Positions 42,424 through 51,250 of a stretch of DNA of 64,000 nucleotides are shown here, one piece after another (within the stretch, counting starts at the first letter, position 1; each line of letters starts with the position of its first letter). Where the stretch lies: contig CANMYO010000002.1 in the NCBI GenBank assembly GCA_947502145.1, positions 124,001 through 188,000 on the forward strand, read 5' to 3'. Source of the DNA: an uncultured Paracoccaceae bacterium. Its GTDB lineage: Bacteria > Pseudomonadota > Alphaproteobacteria > Rhodobacterales > Rhodobacteraceae. The notes under the pieces are model-generated. The model ran no database searches. It saw only the letters and a list, made by a program, of their open reading frames with translations, and had not been told where the DNA came from. The position numbers were made by a program, and so were the translations under genes.

Positions 42424-43182
42424 TCATACCTGACCGCCGGCAATCTGGATTGTCTGCCCGTTCACACTGCGCGCGCCGTCTGAACAAAGCCAAAGCGCGG
42501 CGGCAGTGATCTCATCAACCTCAAGCAGTTTGCGGTGACGGTTGCCCGCAGCAATGGCCGCACGGGCGCCGTCACGGTCGGTGTCGTGCCGCCTCATCAG
42601 GCCCGGTATCTGCGCGGCCACGATATCGGTGTCCACATATCCGGGGCAAAGCGCGTTGAATGTCACCGGTCTGCGCATGTATTCCTCTGACAGGCCCCGG
42701 ATCAGCCCGATCACCCCATGTTTTGCCACGGTGTATGGAACTGCGCCCTTCAGACCCCGGACCCCGGCGATGGAGCTGACAACAATCATCCGGCCTGCCA
42801 TCTCGGGGGGCAGCGTGGCCAGCGCGGCCTGAAAGGTCAAAAAGACCCCATCCAGGTTGATCGCCATCATCTGCCGCCATTGCGCGAGTGTCGTGTCACC
42901 AAAGGCACCGCCGGTGGCGATCCCGGCATTTGCAATGCAGATCTGCACCGGACCCCGCTCCGTAACGGCGGCGGCAATGCCCGCGCGCACCGCGGTTTCA
43001 TCGCTGACATCCATCGGCAAAGGGTGCAGGCGCTCCGCCGTGGCAGCAGCCTCCTGCAACACCGCTGCGCGGCGTCCGGTAATCGTGACCTCTGCACCTG
43101 CTGCGGCAAGGGCCGTTGCGATGTCCAGCCCGATCCCTGTGCCGCCGCCGGTGACCAGCGCATGTTTGCCCCGATGGTCCAT
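42424..43182 (-). CDS. Short-chain dehydrogenase/reductase
   Basis: 252-residue classical SDR. Cofactor motif TGGGTGIG lies at residues 11-18, NAGIATGG marks the NNAG position, and the catalytic Ser (VVSSIAG) and Tyr-x3-Lys (YTVAKHG) are present. The start is set at 43182 (MDHRGKHALVTGG), because the longer frame from 43434 overlaps the divergent gene. The C-terminus (SVNGQTIQIAGGQV) resembles 3-hydroxybutyrate dehydrogenases and 3-oxoacyl-ACP reductases. The substrate is not resolved. Confidence 0.9.
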   Translation of the reverse strand: MDHRGKHALVTGGGTGIGLDIATALAAAGAEVTITGRRAAVLQEAAATAERLHPLPMDVSDETAVRAGIAAAVTERGPVQICIANAGIATGGAFGDTTLAQWRQMMAINLDGVFLTFQAALATLPPEMAGRMIVVSSIAGVRGLKGAVPYTVAKHGVIGLIRGLSEEYMRRPVTFNALCPGYVDTDIVAAQIPGLMRRHDTDRDGARAAIAAGNRHRKLLEVDEITAAALWLCSDGARSVNGQTIQIAGGQV

Positions 43183-43242
43183 ATTGTCCTCTCTTTGGGG
43201 GCAGAGTATCCCGTTGTTGCACCGGGACAAGGGAATAACGCG

Positions 43243-43680
43243 ATGAAATGGTTTGACCTTCCACCGATCTGGCTGCTGGCATTTGCAATTGCCGCGTGGT
43301 TCAGCCGGACGATCCTGTCGTTTGGCACCGGGCTGACCTGGGGGCTGGGCACGGCGATGGTCGGGGCAGGGCTGATCCTGATGGCGGCCGCCATTGTGCA
43401 AATGCGCCGCCACAAGACCACGGTGGTGCCGCACCGTGATCCTGATGCGCTGGTTTCGACCGGCGTCTTCGGGCTCAGCCGCAATCCGATCTACCTTGCT
43501 GATGCCGTAATCCTTGCCGGATTGTCACTGCGCTGGGACGCGCCGCTTGGTCTTTTGCTGGTACCGGCCTTTGTCCGGGTGATCCAGACCCGGTTCATCC
43601 ACGCCGAAGAGGCGCGGCTGCTGGCGCATTTCCCGGATGCCTTCCCGCAATACGCCCGCAAAACCCGCCGTTGGCTCTGA
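43243..43680 (+). CDS. Isoprenylcysteine carboxyl methyltransferase-like membrane protein
   Basis: 145-residue membrane protein with three or four helices. The start at 43243 is in-frame within a longer frame that reads antisense to the SDR. The motif GLSRNPIYLADAVILAG matches the conserved RNP(I/M)Y signature of the isoprenylcysteine/phospholipid methyltransferase family. Bacterial members have mostly unknown substrates. Divergent from the SDR gene with a 60-bp gap. Confidence 0.85.
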   Translation: MKWFDLPPIWLLAFAIAAWFSRTILSFGTGLTWGLGTAMVGAGLILMAAAIVQMRRHKTTVVPHRDPDALVSTGVFGLSRNPIYLADAVILAGLSLRWDAPLGLLLVPAFVRVIQTRFIHAEEARLLAHFPDAFPQYARKTRRWL

Positions 43681-43727
43681 TCAGGTCGGTGTTAGCGTAT
43701 GGCAGTCCGCTCCTGCGGGGCCCTCGC

Positions 43728-43755
43728 CTTGTAGATTGGTGTGGCGCGTTATAAT
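43728..43755 (+). promoter_or_regulatory. Possible vegetative promoter of pntAB
   Basis: A perfect TATAAT box (43750-43755) sits 38 bp before the pntA start, with CTTGTA 16 bp upstream as a weak -35. It is the only consensus-like promoter in the 112-bp gap. Confidence 0.4.
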
Positions 43756-43792
43756 GGGGAACTAACGTGACCTTACGAAAGGGGAGAGCTTC

Positions 43793-45367
43793 GTGAAAAT
43801 CGGCGCACCAAAAGAAACCTTCGAAGGCGAAGCACGGGTTGCAATGACGCCCGCTTCGGCGAAGGATCTGCAGAAACTCGGGCACGAATGCCTGATCGAA
43901 ACCGGGGCCGGCGCGCTAGCCGGGTTCTCGGATGCGACCTACAAAGAGGCTGGCGTGAAGGTGGTCAAGACCGCCGCTGCGTTGTTCAAAGAGTCCGATA
44001 TCGTCGCCAAGGTGCGCCCGCCCTCCGACACCGAGGTCAAGCGCCTGCGCGAAGGTCAGACGCTGATTTCCTTCTTCTACCCCGGCCAGAATGAAAAACT
44101 GATGGAGGCCGCCAACAAGAAGGGGGCCACCGTTATCGCCATGGACATGGTGCCACGCATCAGCCGGGCGCAGAAAATGGATGCGCTGTCGTCGATGGCC
44201 AATATCGCCGGTTATCGCGCGGTGATCGAGGCAGGCAACAATTTTGGCCGGTTCTTTACCGGGCAGGTCACCGCCGCGGGCAAGGTGCCTCCGGCCAAGG
44301 TGCTGGTTGTGGGGGCCGGTGTTGCCGGCCTTGCCGCGATCGGGACATCGACCTCGCTGGGTGCGATCACCTACGCTTTTGATGTGCGCCCCGAAGTGGC
44401 CGAACAGGTTGAAAGCATGGGGGCAGAGTTTGTCTTCCTTGATTTTGACGAAGAACAGCAGGACGGCTCCGCCACTGGCGGCTATGCGGCCGTCTCCTCG
44501 CCCGAATTTGCCGCAGCGCAGTTGGCGAAGTTTCGCGAAATTGCCCCTGATATGGACATCGTCATCACCACGGCGCTGATCCCGGGACGCGATGCGCCAG
44601 AACTCTGGACCGAGGACATGGTCAAATCCATGAAACCGGGCTCCGTAATCGTTGACCTTGCCGCGGAACGTGGCGGGAACTGCAAACTGACGGTCAAGGA
44701 CGAAAAAATCGTCACGGACAACGGCGTGACGATCATCGGCTACACCGATTTCCCAAGCCGGATGGCGGCGCAAAGCTCGACACTTTATGCCACCAACATC
44801 CGTCACATGATGACAGACCTCACTCCTGAAAAGGACGGGGTCGTCAATCACGACATGGAAGACGACGTCATCCGCGGCGCAACCGTGACCCATGCCAAGG
44901 CGATCACCTTCCCACCGCCACCACCCAAGGTGGCCGCCATTGCCGCGGCGCCGAAGAAAGAACTTGCCAAGGAACCCACACCCGAAGAACTGCGCGCGAA
45001 CGAGGCTGCGGCCTTCAAGCAGCAGACCCGCAATCAGGTGACGCTCTTGTCTGTTGGGGCCGCGCTCCTGCTTTTGGTGGGGCTGGTTGCACCGGCCAGC
45101 TTCATGCAGCACTTCATCGTGTTCGTGCTGGCGGTCTTTGTCGGCTTCCAAGTGATCTGGGGCGTGGCGCATTCGCTGCACACCCCGCTGATGGCGGTCA
45201 CAAATGCGATTTCGTCGATCATCATTCTGGGTGCGCTGATGCAGATCGGATCAGGGTCGTATCTGGTCATCCTGTTGGCAGCGCTGTCGGTCTTCATGGC
45301 CGGGATCAATATCTTTGGTGGGTTCATGGTGACGCGTCGCATGCTCGCCATGTTCCAGAAATCATAA
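43793..45367 (+). CDS. pntA: NAD(P) transhydrogenase subunit alpha
   Basis: 524-residue subunit of the proton-translocating transhydrogenase, which reduces NADP+ with NADH at the expense of the proton gradient. The GTG start at 43793 follows a GGGGAGAG site. The N-terminal NAD(H)-binding part begins [17 protein letters not shown] and carries the Rossmann motif [13 protein letters not shown] near residue 170; [11 protein letters not shown]-like [11 protein letters not shown] is near 320. The C-terminal 125 residues hold four membrane helices. It is a single fused alpha chain, as in Escherichia coli, and not the split form known from some bacteria. Followed by pntB after 15 bp. Confidence 0.96.
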   Translation: MKIGAPKETFEGEARVAMTPASAKDLQKLGHECLIETGAGALAGFSDATYKEAGVKVVKTAAALFKESDIVAKVRPPSDTEVKRLREGQTLISFFYPGQNEKLMEAANKKGATVIAMDMVPRISRAQKMDALSSMANIAGYRAVIEAGNNFGRFFTGQVTAAGKVPPAKVLVVGAGVAGLAAIGTSTSLGAITYAFDVRPEVAEQVESMGAEFVFLDFDEEQQDGSATGGYAAVSSPEFAAAQLAKFREIAPDMDIVITTALIPGRDAPELWTEDMVKSMKPGSVIVDLAAERGGNCKLTVKDEKIVTDNGVTIIGYTDFPSRMAAQSSTLYATNIRHMMTDLTPEKDGVVNHDMEDDVIRGATVTHAKAITFPPPPPKVAAIAAAPKKELAKEPTPEELRANEAAAFKQQTRNQVTLLSVGAALLLLVGLVAPASFMQHFIVFVLAVFVGFQVIWGVAHSLHTPLMAVTNAISSIIILGALMQIGSGSYLVILLAALSVFMAGINIFGGFMVTRRMLAMFQKS

Positions 45368-45382
45368 GCGAGGGCAGGGATT

Positions 45383-46873
45383 ATGGACTTCGGATTTACC
45401 ACTGCCGCTTATGTCGTTGCGGCTGTTCTTTTCATTCTCGCCCTGGGCGGGCTGTCCAGTCAGGAAAGCGCCAAGCGTGCGATCTGGTACGGGATCGTTG
45501 GTATGGCGCTGGCGGTTGTCGCGACGCTGATCGGCCCCGGATCGGGGCTCTGGCTGTTCTCGATCGTGCTGATTGCAGGTGGCGCGGTCATCGGCATGCA
45601 GCTGGCCCAACGGGTGCAGATGACACAGATGCCGGAACTTGTGGCTGCAATGCACTCGCTTGTGGGTCTGGCGGCTGTGTTCGTCGGCCTGAACGCACAT
45701 ATCGAAATCGGGCGCGTTGATGCCGCCTTTGCGGCGGCAGGCGAAACCTTCCCGCAGCTTGAATACGGCGCACTCAGCGGCGCGGCCAAGGATGTCGCCG
45801 ACCAGTTCCGCGGCTTTGCCGCCATCGTTGCCAAAAAGACGGCTGTCGAGATCAATATCCTGCGGGTTGAACTGGTCCTGGGGATCTGGATCGGTGCGGT
45901 GACCTTTACCGGGTCTGTCATTGCCTATGGCAAACTGGCTGGCCGGGTGAATTCTGCGGCTGAGAAACTGCCCGGCGGGCATCTGCTGAACATCGCCGCA
46001 GCGGCGATTTCGGTGATCAGCCTGTTCTGGTATCTCGGCTCTGGCGGGTTCCTGCCGCTGTTGTTGCTGACGCTGGCGGCGCTGTTTATCGGCTATCACC
46101 TGATCATGGGCATCGGCGGCGCGGATATGCCTGTCGTGGTGTCGATGCTGAACAGCTATTCCGGCTGGGCGGCGGCGGCCATTGGTTTCAGCCTTGGCAA
46201 TGACCTGCTGATCGTTGTTGGGGCGCTGGTCGGCTCATCCGGTGCGATCCTGTCCTACATCATGTGCAAGGCGATGAACCGCAGCTTTGTCAGCGTCATC
46301 CTCGGCGGCTTTGGCGGCCCGGCGGGCGAACAGATGGCCGTGGAAGGCGAACAGATCGCGATTGACGCCGACGGCGTTGCTGCTGCGCTGAACGAAGCCG
46401 ATAGCGTCATCATCATCCCCGGCTACGGCATGGCCGTCGCACAGGCGCAGCAGAACGTGGCCGAACTGGTGCGCAAGCTGCGTGCCAAGGGCAAGAACGT
46501 GCGCTTTGCCATTCACCCGGTTGCCGGGCGTCTGCCCGGGCACATGAACGTGCTGCTCGCCGAGGCGAAAGTGCCCTATGACATCGTGATGGAAATGGAC
46601 GAGATCAATGACGACTTCCCGGATACGGATGTTGCCATCGTGATCGGCTCAAACGACATCGTGAACCCCGCCGCACAGGACGATCCCAACAGCCCCATCG
46701 CCGGTATGCCGGTGCTGGAATGCTGGAAGGCCAAGCAGGTCTTTGTGTCCAAGCGCGGGCAGGGCACCGGCTACTCGGGGATCGAAAATCCGCTGTTCTT
46801 CAAGGACAATACGCGGATGTTCTACGGTGATGCAAAGGCGTCGCTGGATACCTTGCTGCCAAAAATCGACTAG
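45383..46873 (+). CDS. pntB: NAD(P) transhydrogenase subunit beta
   Basis: 496-residue beta subunit. Residues 1-290 contain about nine membrane helices forming the proton channel with the alpha-subunit helices. The NADP(H)-binding domain follows, with [49 protein letters not shown] and [16 protein letters not shown], all hallmarks of PntB. Full length. A strong terminator follows at 46897. Together with PntA it supplies NADPH. Confidence 0.97.
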   Translation: MDFGFTTAAYVVAAVLFILALGGLSSQESAKRAIWYGIVGMALAVVATLIGPGSGLWLFSIVLIAGGAVIGMQLAQRVQMTQMPELVAAMHSLVGLAAVFVGLNAHIEIGRVDAAFAAAGETFPQLEYGALSGAAKDVADQFRGFAAIVAKKTAVEINILRVELVLGIWIGAVTFTGSVIAYGKLAGRVNSAAEKLPGGHLLNIAAAAISVISLFWYLGSGGFLPLLLLTLAALFIGYHLIMGIGGADMPVVVSMLNSYSGWAAAAIGFSLGNDLLIVVGALVGSSGAILSYIMCKAMNRSFVSVILGGFGGPAGEQMAVEGEQIAIDADGVAAALNEADSVIIIPGYGMAVAQAQQNVAELVRKLRAKGKNVRFAIHPVAGRLPGHMNVLLAEAKVPYDIVMEMDEINDDFPDTDVAIVIGSNDIVNPAAQDDPNSPIAGMPVLECWKAKQVFVSKRGQGTGYSGIENPLFFKDNTRMFYGDAKASLDTLLPKID

Positions 46874-46896
46874 ACCCGATTGGCACCCGACAACCC

Positions 46897-46933
46897 AAGC
46901 CCCGCCCAGTTTTGGGCGGGGCTTTGCTTTTTT
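46897..46933 (+). terminator. Rho-independent terminator after pntAB
   Basis: Perfect 12-bp stem AAGCCCCGCCCA / TGGGCGGGGCTT with a GTTT loop (46909-46912), followed by TTTGCTTTTTT. It lies 24 bp after the pntB stop. This is the clearest terminator in the window. Confidence 0.95.
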
Positions 46934-47038
46934 GCAGTCCGGTATGAGCCCATATCACCTATTGCTGCTCTTCGCGCGAATGTCCGTTGCCCAGGAGCTC
47001 GATCGTGAACGATGCCCTTCTGCTGCCGTTTCGTTCCC

Positions 47039-48205
47039 TCAACGCCCAACACACTCCAAGGCCTCTTCCCCGAGGTCCAGAAAGAATCCCTGTATGTCAG
47101 ACAAATTGGCGATGAATTGATCTGGCTCGGTCCCGGTAATCTCCTTCACAATTGGAATGAACTTGGTATCGCGTAACAACGGAAGCCACGGCCCAAGGGT
47201 GCCCAATGCAAACATCATCGCGGTCGTGGCGCAAAAGCCAAAGCGGACAGCCTCGGTCGTGCCGGACCAGCCTTTCGCACGCAATCCCTCCAAGTAACTG
47301 GAGAACATACGTTCAGATGTTTCGTGAGCCTCTTCGGACCGAATATCGAGAAACATGAGTGACGCGCCAACGGCGGCAGCGAGCTCCTCTCCGACGACAC
47401 CATATCCCGCGAATGCCCAGTCGATAGCGACGATTTCCGGTTCTGGCTGATCCGTTTCGCGGAACAGCAAGTTTCGCTTGAATGCATCATGGTGGCAGAA
47501 GCACTTCGGAAGTTCCTCCAACCCGGCACGTAGTGCACCGACATTTCGCCAGAGGTTTACCGTCCTTTCCAGGTTGGTGCCTGCGAGCCAAATCGAAAGG
47601 ACAGGGTCGTCCTCAAGTTCTTCCAGATCGTTTAGTGTTTCTGCTGCGATTTCCGTCCAACTGTGCGCCCGACCAATGGCCATCCAGTCGTGACGCTCGA
47701 TGTCCGGCGTGCCTACAGCACCGGCGGTGAACATACCCAACGCTCTCGCGGCACGCGCATGAGTCTCGGCTGTCCACTTCGGCTGCACATCTGGAATTGC
47801 TTCGATGAAAACGCGGGCCGAAGGTTCATCGGTGTAAGCGACGCCATAGCATTCCGGCGCCTTGATGCCGGAGAGGCGGCCAATCAAATAACGCGATTCG
47901 TAGGCTAGCGCCTCGCGCTTCCAGTAGAGCCACGAGCCCGGCTCGCGTCCTGCTGGCAACACCCGACAGACTTTCTCGACGACTTGATATTTCTGCTCGC
48001 CCGCACGTGTCGCGAGCGATCCGCTGTGAAGTATAAGTCCTTCACCCCCGGCTATTGCGTCAGCGAAACCTTCGCCAAGAGCACGACGACTCCAACTCAG
48101 AACCTGCGCATCCGACACACCGGCAGCATTTTGGATTGCATTCAGAAGTGGCAGGTCGTCTTCGAGCATATGACCAATATAACAAACTCTCCGCTGGCGA
48201 TCCAT
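47039..48205 (-). CDS. APH/choline-kinase-type phosphotransferase family protein
   Basis: 388-residue protein kinase-like phosphotransferase. The catalytic loop FCHHDAFKRNLLF (HxD...N, near residue 238) and the metal-binding VAIDWAFAGYGVVGEEL segment match the APH family. The N-lobe is less conserved, but VVEKVCRV probably carries the ATP-binding Lys. The start at 48205 has a GGGGTGAG site; an ATG at 48169 is possible. It lies alone after the pntAB terminator, and codon use looks less GC-biased than in the left half of the window. It could phosphorylate a small alcohol, amino sugar or antibiotic; the substrate is unknown. Confidence 0.85.
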   Translation of the reverse strand: MDRQRRVCYIGHMLEDDLPLLNAIQNAAGVSDAQVLSWSRRALGEGFADAIAGGEGLILHSGSLATRAGEQKYQVVEKVCRVLPAGREPGSWLYWKREALAYESRYLIGRLSGIKAPECYGVAYTDEPSARVFIEAIPDVQPKWTAETHARAARALGMFTAGAVGTPDIERHDWMAIGRAHSWTEIAAETLNDLEELEDDPVLSIWLAGTNLERTVNLWRNVGALRAGLEELPKCFCHHDAFKRNLLFRETDQPEPEIVAIDWAFAGYGVVGEELAAAVGASLMFLDIRSEEAHETSERMFSSYLEGLRAKGWSGTTEAVRFGFCATTAMMFALGTLGPWLPLLRDTKFIPIVKEITGTEPDQFIANLSDIQGFFLDLGEEALECVGR

Positions 48206-48493
48206 GTCTCACCCCGAGCCAACGTCTTGTACGTCGATCCCTAAAGTTCTGATGGACAGGCAACAGCTGCACTAAAAACGACGGGCGACATTTAACCAAA
48301 GCCGACATCGGCACAGTCGCAGCGAAAGTCCGCTTCGTCCCGCAAACCGTGAGTTCATCAGCGAGCGGCTTCGTGTTTGCAGCGGATGGTAGCTAAGCGG
48401 GCGTAGTTGCAGCGTTCGGGCTGGGGCCAACAGCAGCAAGGGGGGTAATCACCAAAGGATCCCTGCCGCTTAGACGCGCCGGGCGCTTGTCAC
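48206..48493. other. Gene-poor gap with a recurring intergenic motif
   Basis: No convincing gene. It contains GCAGCGAAAGTCCGC (48319-48333), a motif that recurs in other gaps of this half of the window. The text around it has no open frame of note. Confidence 0.4.
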
Positions 48494-48976
48494 TCACACA
48501 TTTCGCGCGGCCTGCGCGATCCTTGGGATCACCGCGTCGTAGTGCTGGTAGATCAGCATCTGGCCTGCGTTGGGGATGACATCAATGTCGATCCACGGGT
48601 ATGCCTCGCGGTATTCGGCGATTGTGGCAACATCCATCGAAGGGTCCTGCGCTCCGTTAACTAGGTACATTTTGGTACCCCTGCATTGCAAGATCAGGTC
48701 GGACCAGTCGGCGTCGGTCGCGAGAATTTCCATGGAAGGGGCCTGCGCGACATTGGTGTCCTTTCCGGCCACAGGTTCTGCATTTGCGACAAGAACTGCC
48801 ATTAGCTCTGCATCCTGCAACACCCTCATGTCGGTCGGTGAATTCTGGGGCATCTGCCGGAACATCTCTTTCACGCCGATGCGTTTGGCCATCGTGACGG
48901 CGGCCTTGGTGGTGAACTTCAGCAAATGCGAGGCATTTTTTGCGGTTGAGAAAAAGAAGCGATGCCACTTGCCCAT
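48494..48976 (-). pseudogene. Truncated alpha/beta-hydrolase remnant (C-terminal part)
   Basis: 160 residues that resemble only the cap and C-terminal end of an alpha/beta hydrolase, of the kind found fused to or beside LuxR-type domains. LVNGAQDPSMDVATIAEY holds the expected acid residue, and IPNAGQMLIYQHYDAV has Gln where the usual catalytic His is expected (the later His might substitute). The nucleophile elbow (GxSxG) and the whole N-terminal core are missing; reading upstream in frame gives about 30 unrelated residues and then a stop at 49079. A small intact protein cannot be ruled out, but a decayed fragment fits better. Confidence 0.55.
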
Positions 48977-49404
48977 ACCAGGGTAAGGCCGATCACCGGG
49001 CAGACACGGTCTGGATTCACCCTCATCTGTCGCCGCCGAGCTGTCATTCCCGTGACCAAGAGGCGTCGAAGATTTCGATCATCCATCTTCGAGATTCTAC
49101 CCAAACTCTCTTTGCCACCGCTGGATCGGTTGCGCGGAGTCAGACGAGGTCAAACTGCGAACGCCCTATCGCGTGATTGTAAACAACATCGCCACGCACA
49201 GCGATGCCGTGGACCTGAAAGATGTGCTTGGCAAGACCCATGCCAATTATTGTAACCCGCATTGGGTGGCTCAACGGGGAGCAGTCATGACAACTGCATC
49301 ATCGCGCATTGCCACGCCGGTTGGAGCAAGGGCCATCCACCCCATCAGCGTCCACGGGCCGCGCCGCAGCATCGTAGGTGGGGTCGGCGGTCTTCCTTGG
49401 GCCG
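48977..49404. other. Gene-poor gap with possible gene debris
   Basis: 428 bp with no full gene. On the + strand a frame reading VKLRTPYRVIVNN and HANYCNPHWVAQ around 49150-49270 has a coding-like look, but no start, family match or stop context. Together with the hydrolase remnant next to it, this suggests a decayed insertion region. Confidence 0.4.
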
Positions 49405-50967
49405 CTACTCTATCGCCAGGTCGGCCCAGTTGAGGTCGAATTTGGCAAGGTATTTGCGTAGCCGATCCGCATCATTGCGACTGGCGCGGTCTTCCCGAGA
49501 AACGGCAAACAATGTCCGCCCAGCATCGCTGATTGATTGTGACGTTTGACATGTCCGAATAACGTTTGCGAGCTGACTGATGTCAAAAGAATCCAGGGGG
49601 CGGGCCACAAACTGACTGACCAGTTTGGAATCTGGGTCACTGCTTGCCGCCCGCCAACGATGTTCCAATGTTGCGATTTCATCTTCTACTTGTGACCGCG
49701 TTATCCGCCCGCGCGGCGCAAGCGTGCAAAGCCGCAGGACCGCACCACTGAAGTCACGAAAATTGCCGGGCCAAGGTGTGGAGGGGGCCTTTGCAAACCG
49801 CAACCAGGCTTCGGCTGCATCAGCGTTGAAGCCAACTCTGATACCGAGCGCCTTTTCTGCGCGGGTAAGTTCGAACCTCAAATTTGCATCCAAGTCTTCG
49901 GGGCGTTCCCGCAAAGCGGGCAATCTGAAACTCCATAAGTTCAAGCGAGACAACAAATCAAAACGAAAACGCCCGTCAGCCGCCAGAAGGTTTAGATCTT
50001 CGGAGGCTCCAACGATCACCTGAAACCGACTGGTGACTTCGGAGTCGGACCCAAGCGGATAATATCGCCCTTCCTCAATGGCGTGTAGTAGCAGGGCTTG
50101 CTCTTCTAAACCAAGCTCCTGAATCTCATCTAGAAACAAGACACCACCATCTGCCTCTCGCAATAGCCCTGCGCGTTCCGTACCTGGCTGACCTGTATGA
50201 CTACGCCGTTGGCCAAAAAGCGTCGCAATCGCAGCACCGCCACGCAAGGTGGCGCAGTTAACCGGAACCAGCCGTCCTTTCACACGGCGTCTTTGCAGCT
50301 TGAGCTCATATATCCGTTGGGCAAGTTCCGATTTCCCGGTGCCGGATTCACCAAGTAAAAGGATAGGTGCATCCGATAGGCCAGCCACTTGCTCGATCCG
50401 CTCAATCAACGCATTGTACTTCGCGTTCTTGGTGTCGATCCCTCCTTTCAGGAGATCGCCATACTCGCGTGTTTGTTGGTCAAACCGTTGTTGCAGGGCG
50501 TCATATTTGTTGAGATCGAGATCAATAAGATCAAACGTCCCGTTAGGTCGATCACTGCGTGGCGGCCCTGTTTGGATCAAAGCGGCCGGAATATGGCGTG
50601 ACTCCGACAGCAAGAACCAGCAGATTTGGCCGATATGCGTCCCAGTTGTCAGATGAATGTGATACCGCTCTCGATCTTCGTCAAAACCATACCCTTGGGC
50701 AAAATCGTATAGCTTGGCGTAGACTTCTTCTAGATCCCAAGGATCTTCCATATCCATAAGATGCAACAGGACTTCTGTGTCGGGGGACACGCGTTCTATT
50801 TCATTTTTCACCCCACGCGCTAAGCGGCTAAATTTGCGATCATATAAAAGCTCAAAGCGATCGACGGGAAATCCATCGACCTGACACAACCCCAGTGACG
50901 GTTTCCAGCCACCTCTTTTCCCACGATCAAGTTGGGTTCCAAGGAAACCGAGAACGACATTACGCAC
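49405..50967 (-). CDS. rtcR: RtcR, activator of the RNA-repair gene rtcB
   Basis: About 520 residues. A GTG at 50967 is preferred because VRNVVLGFLGT then aligns with the start of Escherichia coli RtcR (MRKTVAFGFVGT); a TTG at 50988 would add seven residues. Residues 1-175 form the RtcR/CARF-like sensor domain (YHIHLTTGTHIGQICWFLL), followed by a sigma-54-type AAA+ domain with Walker A GESGTGKS (206-213) and Walker B GGVLFLDEIQE, then a C-terminal helix-turn-helix (SISDAGRTLFAVSREDRASRN). The sigma-54 contact loop normally reading GAFTGA is replaced by SHTGQP (50185-50202). Divergent from rtcB, which it should control when RNA ends carry damage signals. Confidence 0.92.
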   Translation of the reverse strand: MRNVVLGFLGTQLDRGKRGGWKPSLGLCQVDGFPVDRFELLYDRKFSRLARGVKNEIERVSPDTEVLLHLMDMEDPWDLEEVYAKLYDFAQGYGFDEDRERYHIHLTTGTHIGQICWFLLSESRHIPAALIQTGPPRSDRPNGTFDLIDLDLNKYDALQQRFDQQTREYGDLLKGGIDTKNAKYNALIERIEQVAGLSDAPILLLGESGTGKSELAQRIYELKLQRRRVKGRLVPVNCATLRGGAAIATLFGQRRSHTGQPGTERAGLLREADGGVLFLDEIQELGLEEQALLLHAIEEGRYYPLGSDSEVTSRFQVIVGASEDLNLLAADGRFRFDLLSRLNLWSFRLPALRERPEDLDANLRFELTRAEKALGIRVGFNADAAEAWLRFAKAPSTPWPGNFRDFSGAVLRLCTLAPRGRITRSQVEDEIATLEHRWRAASSDPDSKLVSQFVARPLDSFDISQLANVIRTCQTSQSISDAGRTLFAVSREDRASRNDADRLRKYLAKFDLNWADLAIE

Positions 50968-50980
50968 AGCATGATCCAAA

Positions 50981-51013
50981 TTTATCAAATCCGATAAATT
51001 CTTATAGTATAAG
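50981..51013. promoter_or_regulatory. Palindromes between rtcR and rtcB (candidate RtcR-binding sites)
   Basis: TTTATC (50981-50986) is the inverted partner of GATAAA (50993-50998), and next to it lies the perfect 13-bp palindrome CTTATAGTATAAG (51001-51013). A further ACTTATC half-site follows at 51050-51056. They lie 60-90 bp before the putative rtcB promoter, where an activator of this class would bind. Confidence 0.45.
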
Positions 51014-51073
51014 TGTCGTTCGAAAACACCAAACGATATTATTAGAGATACTTATCAAGGCGTTACGCTATGT

Positions 51074-51088
51074 TTGCATTTCTTTTGC
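51074..51088 (+). promoter_or_regulatory. Weak candidate -24/-12 (sigma-54) promoter of rtcB
   Basis: TTGCA-N6-TTGC has the correct 11-base register of the consensus TGGCAC-N5-TTGC, but the -24 GG is TG. It would place the rtcB start of transcription near 51100, leaving a leader of about 150 nt. Confidence 0.4.
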
Positions 51089-51144
51089 GCGGCGATCCCA
51101 CTCCTGAAAAAACTAATCCATCGAAAGAGATGAAGCAAAGCAAA

Positions 51145-51199
51145 CGGATGAATCCGCATCCGGAAAAGCGGCGGGTTGGGCGTATTCCCAATCCGCCGC
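51145..51199 (+). other. Structured 5' leader of rtcB (two hairpins)
   Basis: Hairpin 1 is CGGATG / CATCCG (51145-51150 and 51157-51162). Hairpin 2 is a 13-bp stem from 51168-51180 and 51187-51199 with one G-U pair and a 6-nt loop CGTATT. There is no U tract, and it lies 51 bp before the rtcB start, so it is not a simple terminator. Confidence 0.6.
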
Positions 51200-51250
51200 G
51201 CCGCAACTGTCACCCCCACTCACGTGGAGTAATGACCAAAGGACAAGACG

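Noticed and set aside
42718-43242. Long frame upstream of the methyltransferase-like gene
   Set aside because: It is antisense to the SDR coding region; the internal ATG at 43243 starts the recognisable protein.
50176-50214. Frameshift as the cause of the missing GAFTGA in RtcR
   Set aside because: The other two frames over this stretch give a stop or no motif-like sequence, and the segment has exactly the expected length.
51013-51030. tRNA T-arm-like GTGTCGTTCGAAAACAC
   Set aside because: The G53-C61 pair is not possible and there is no acceptor or anticodon arm; it looks like a chance hairpin.
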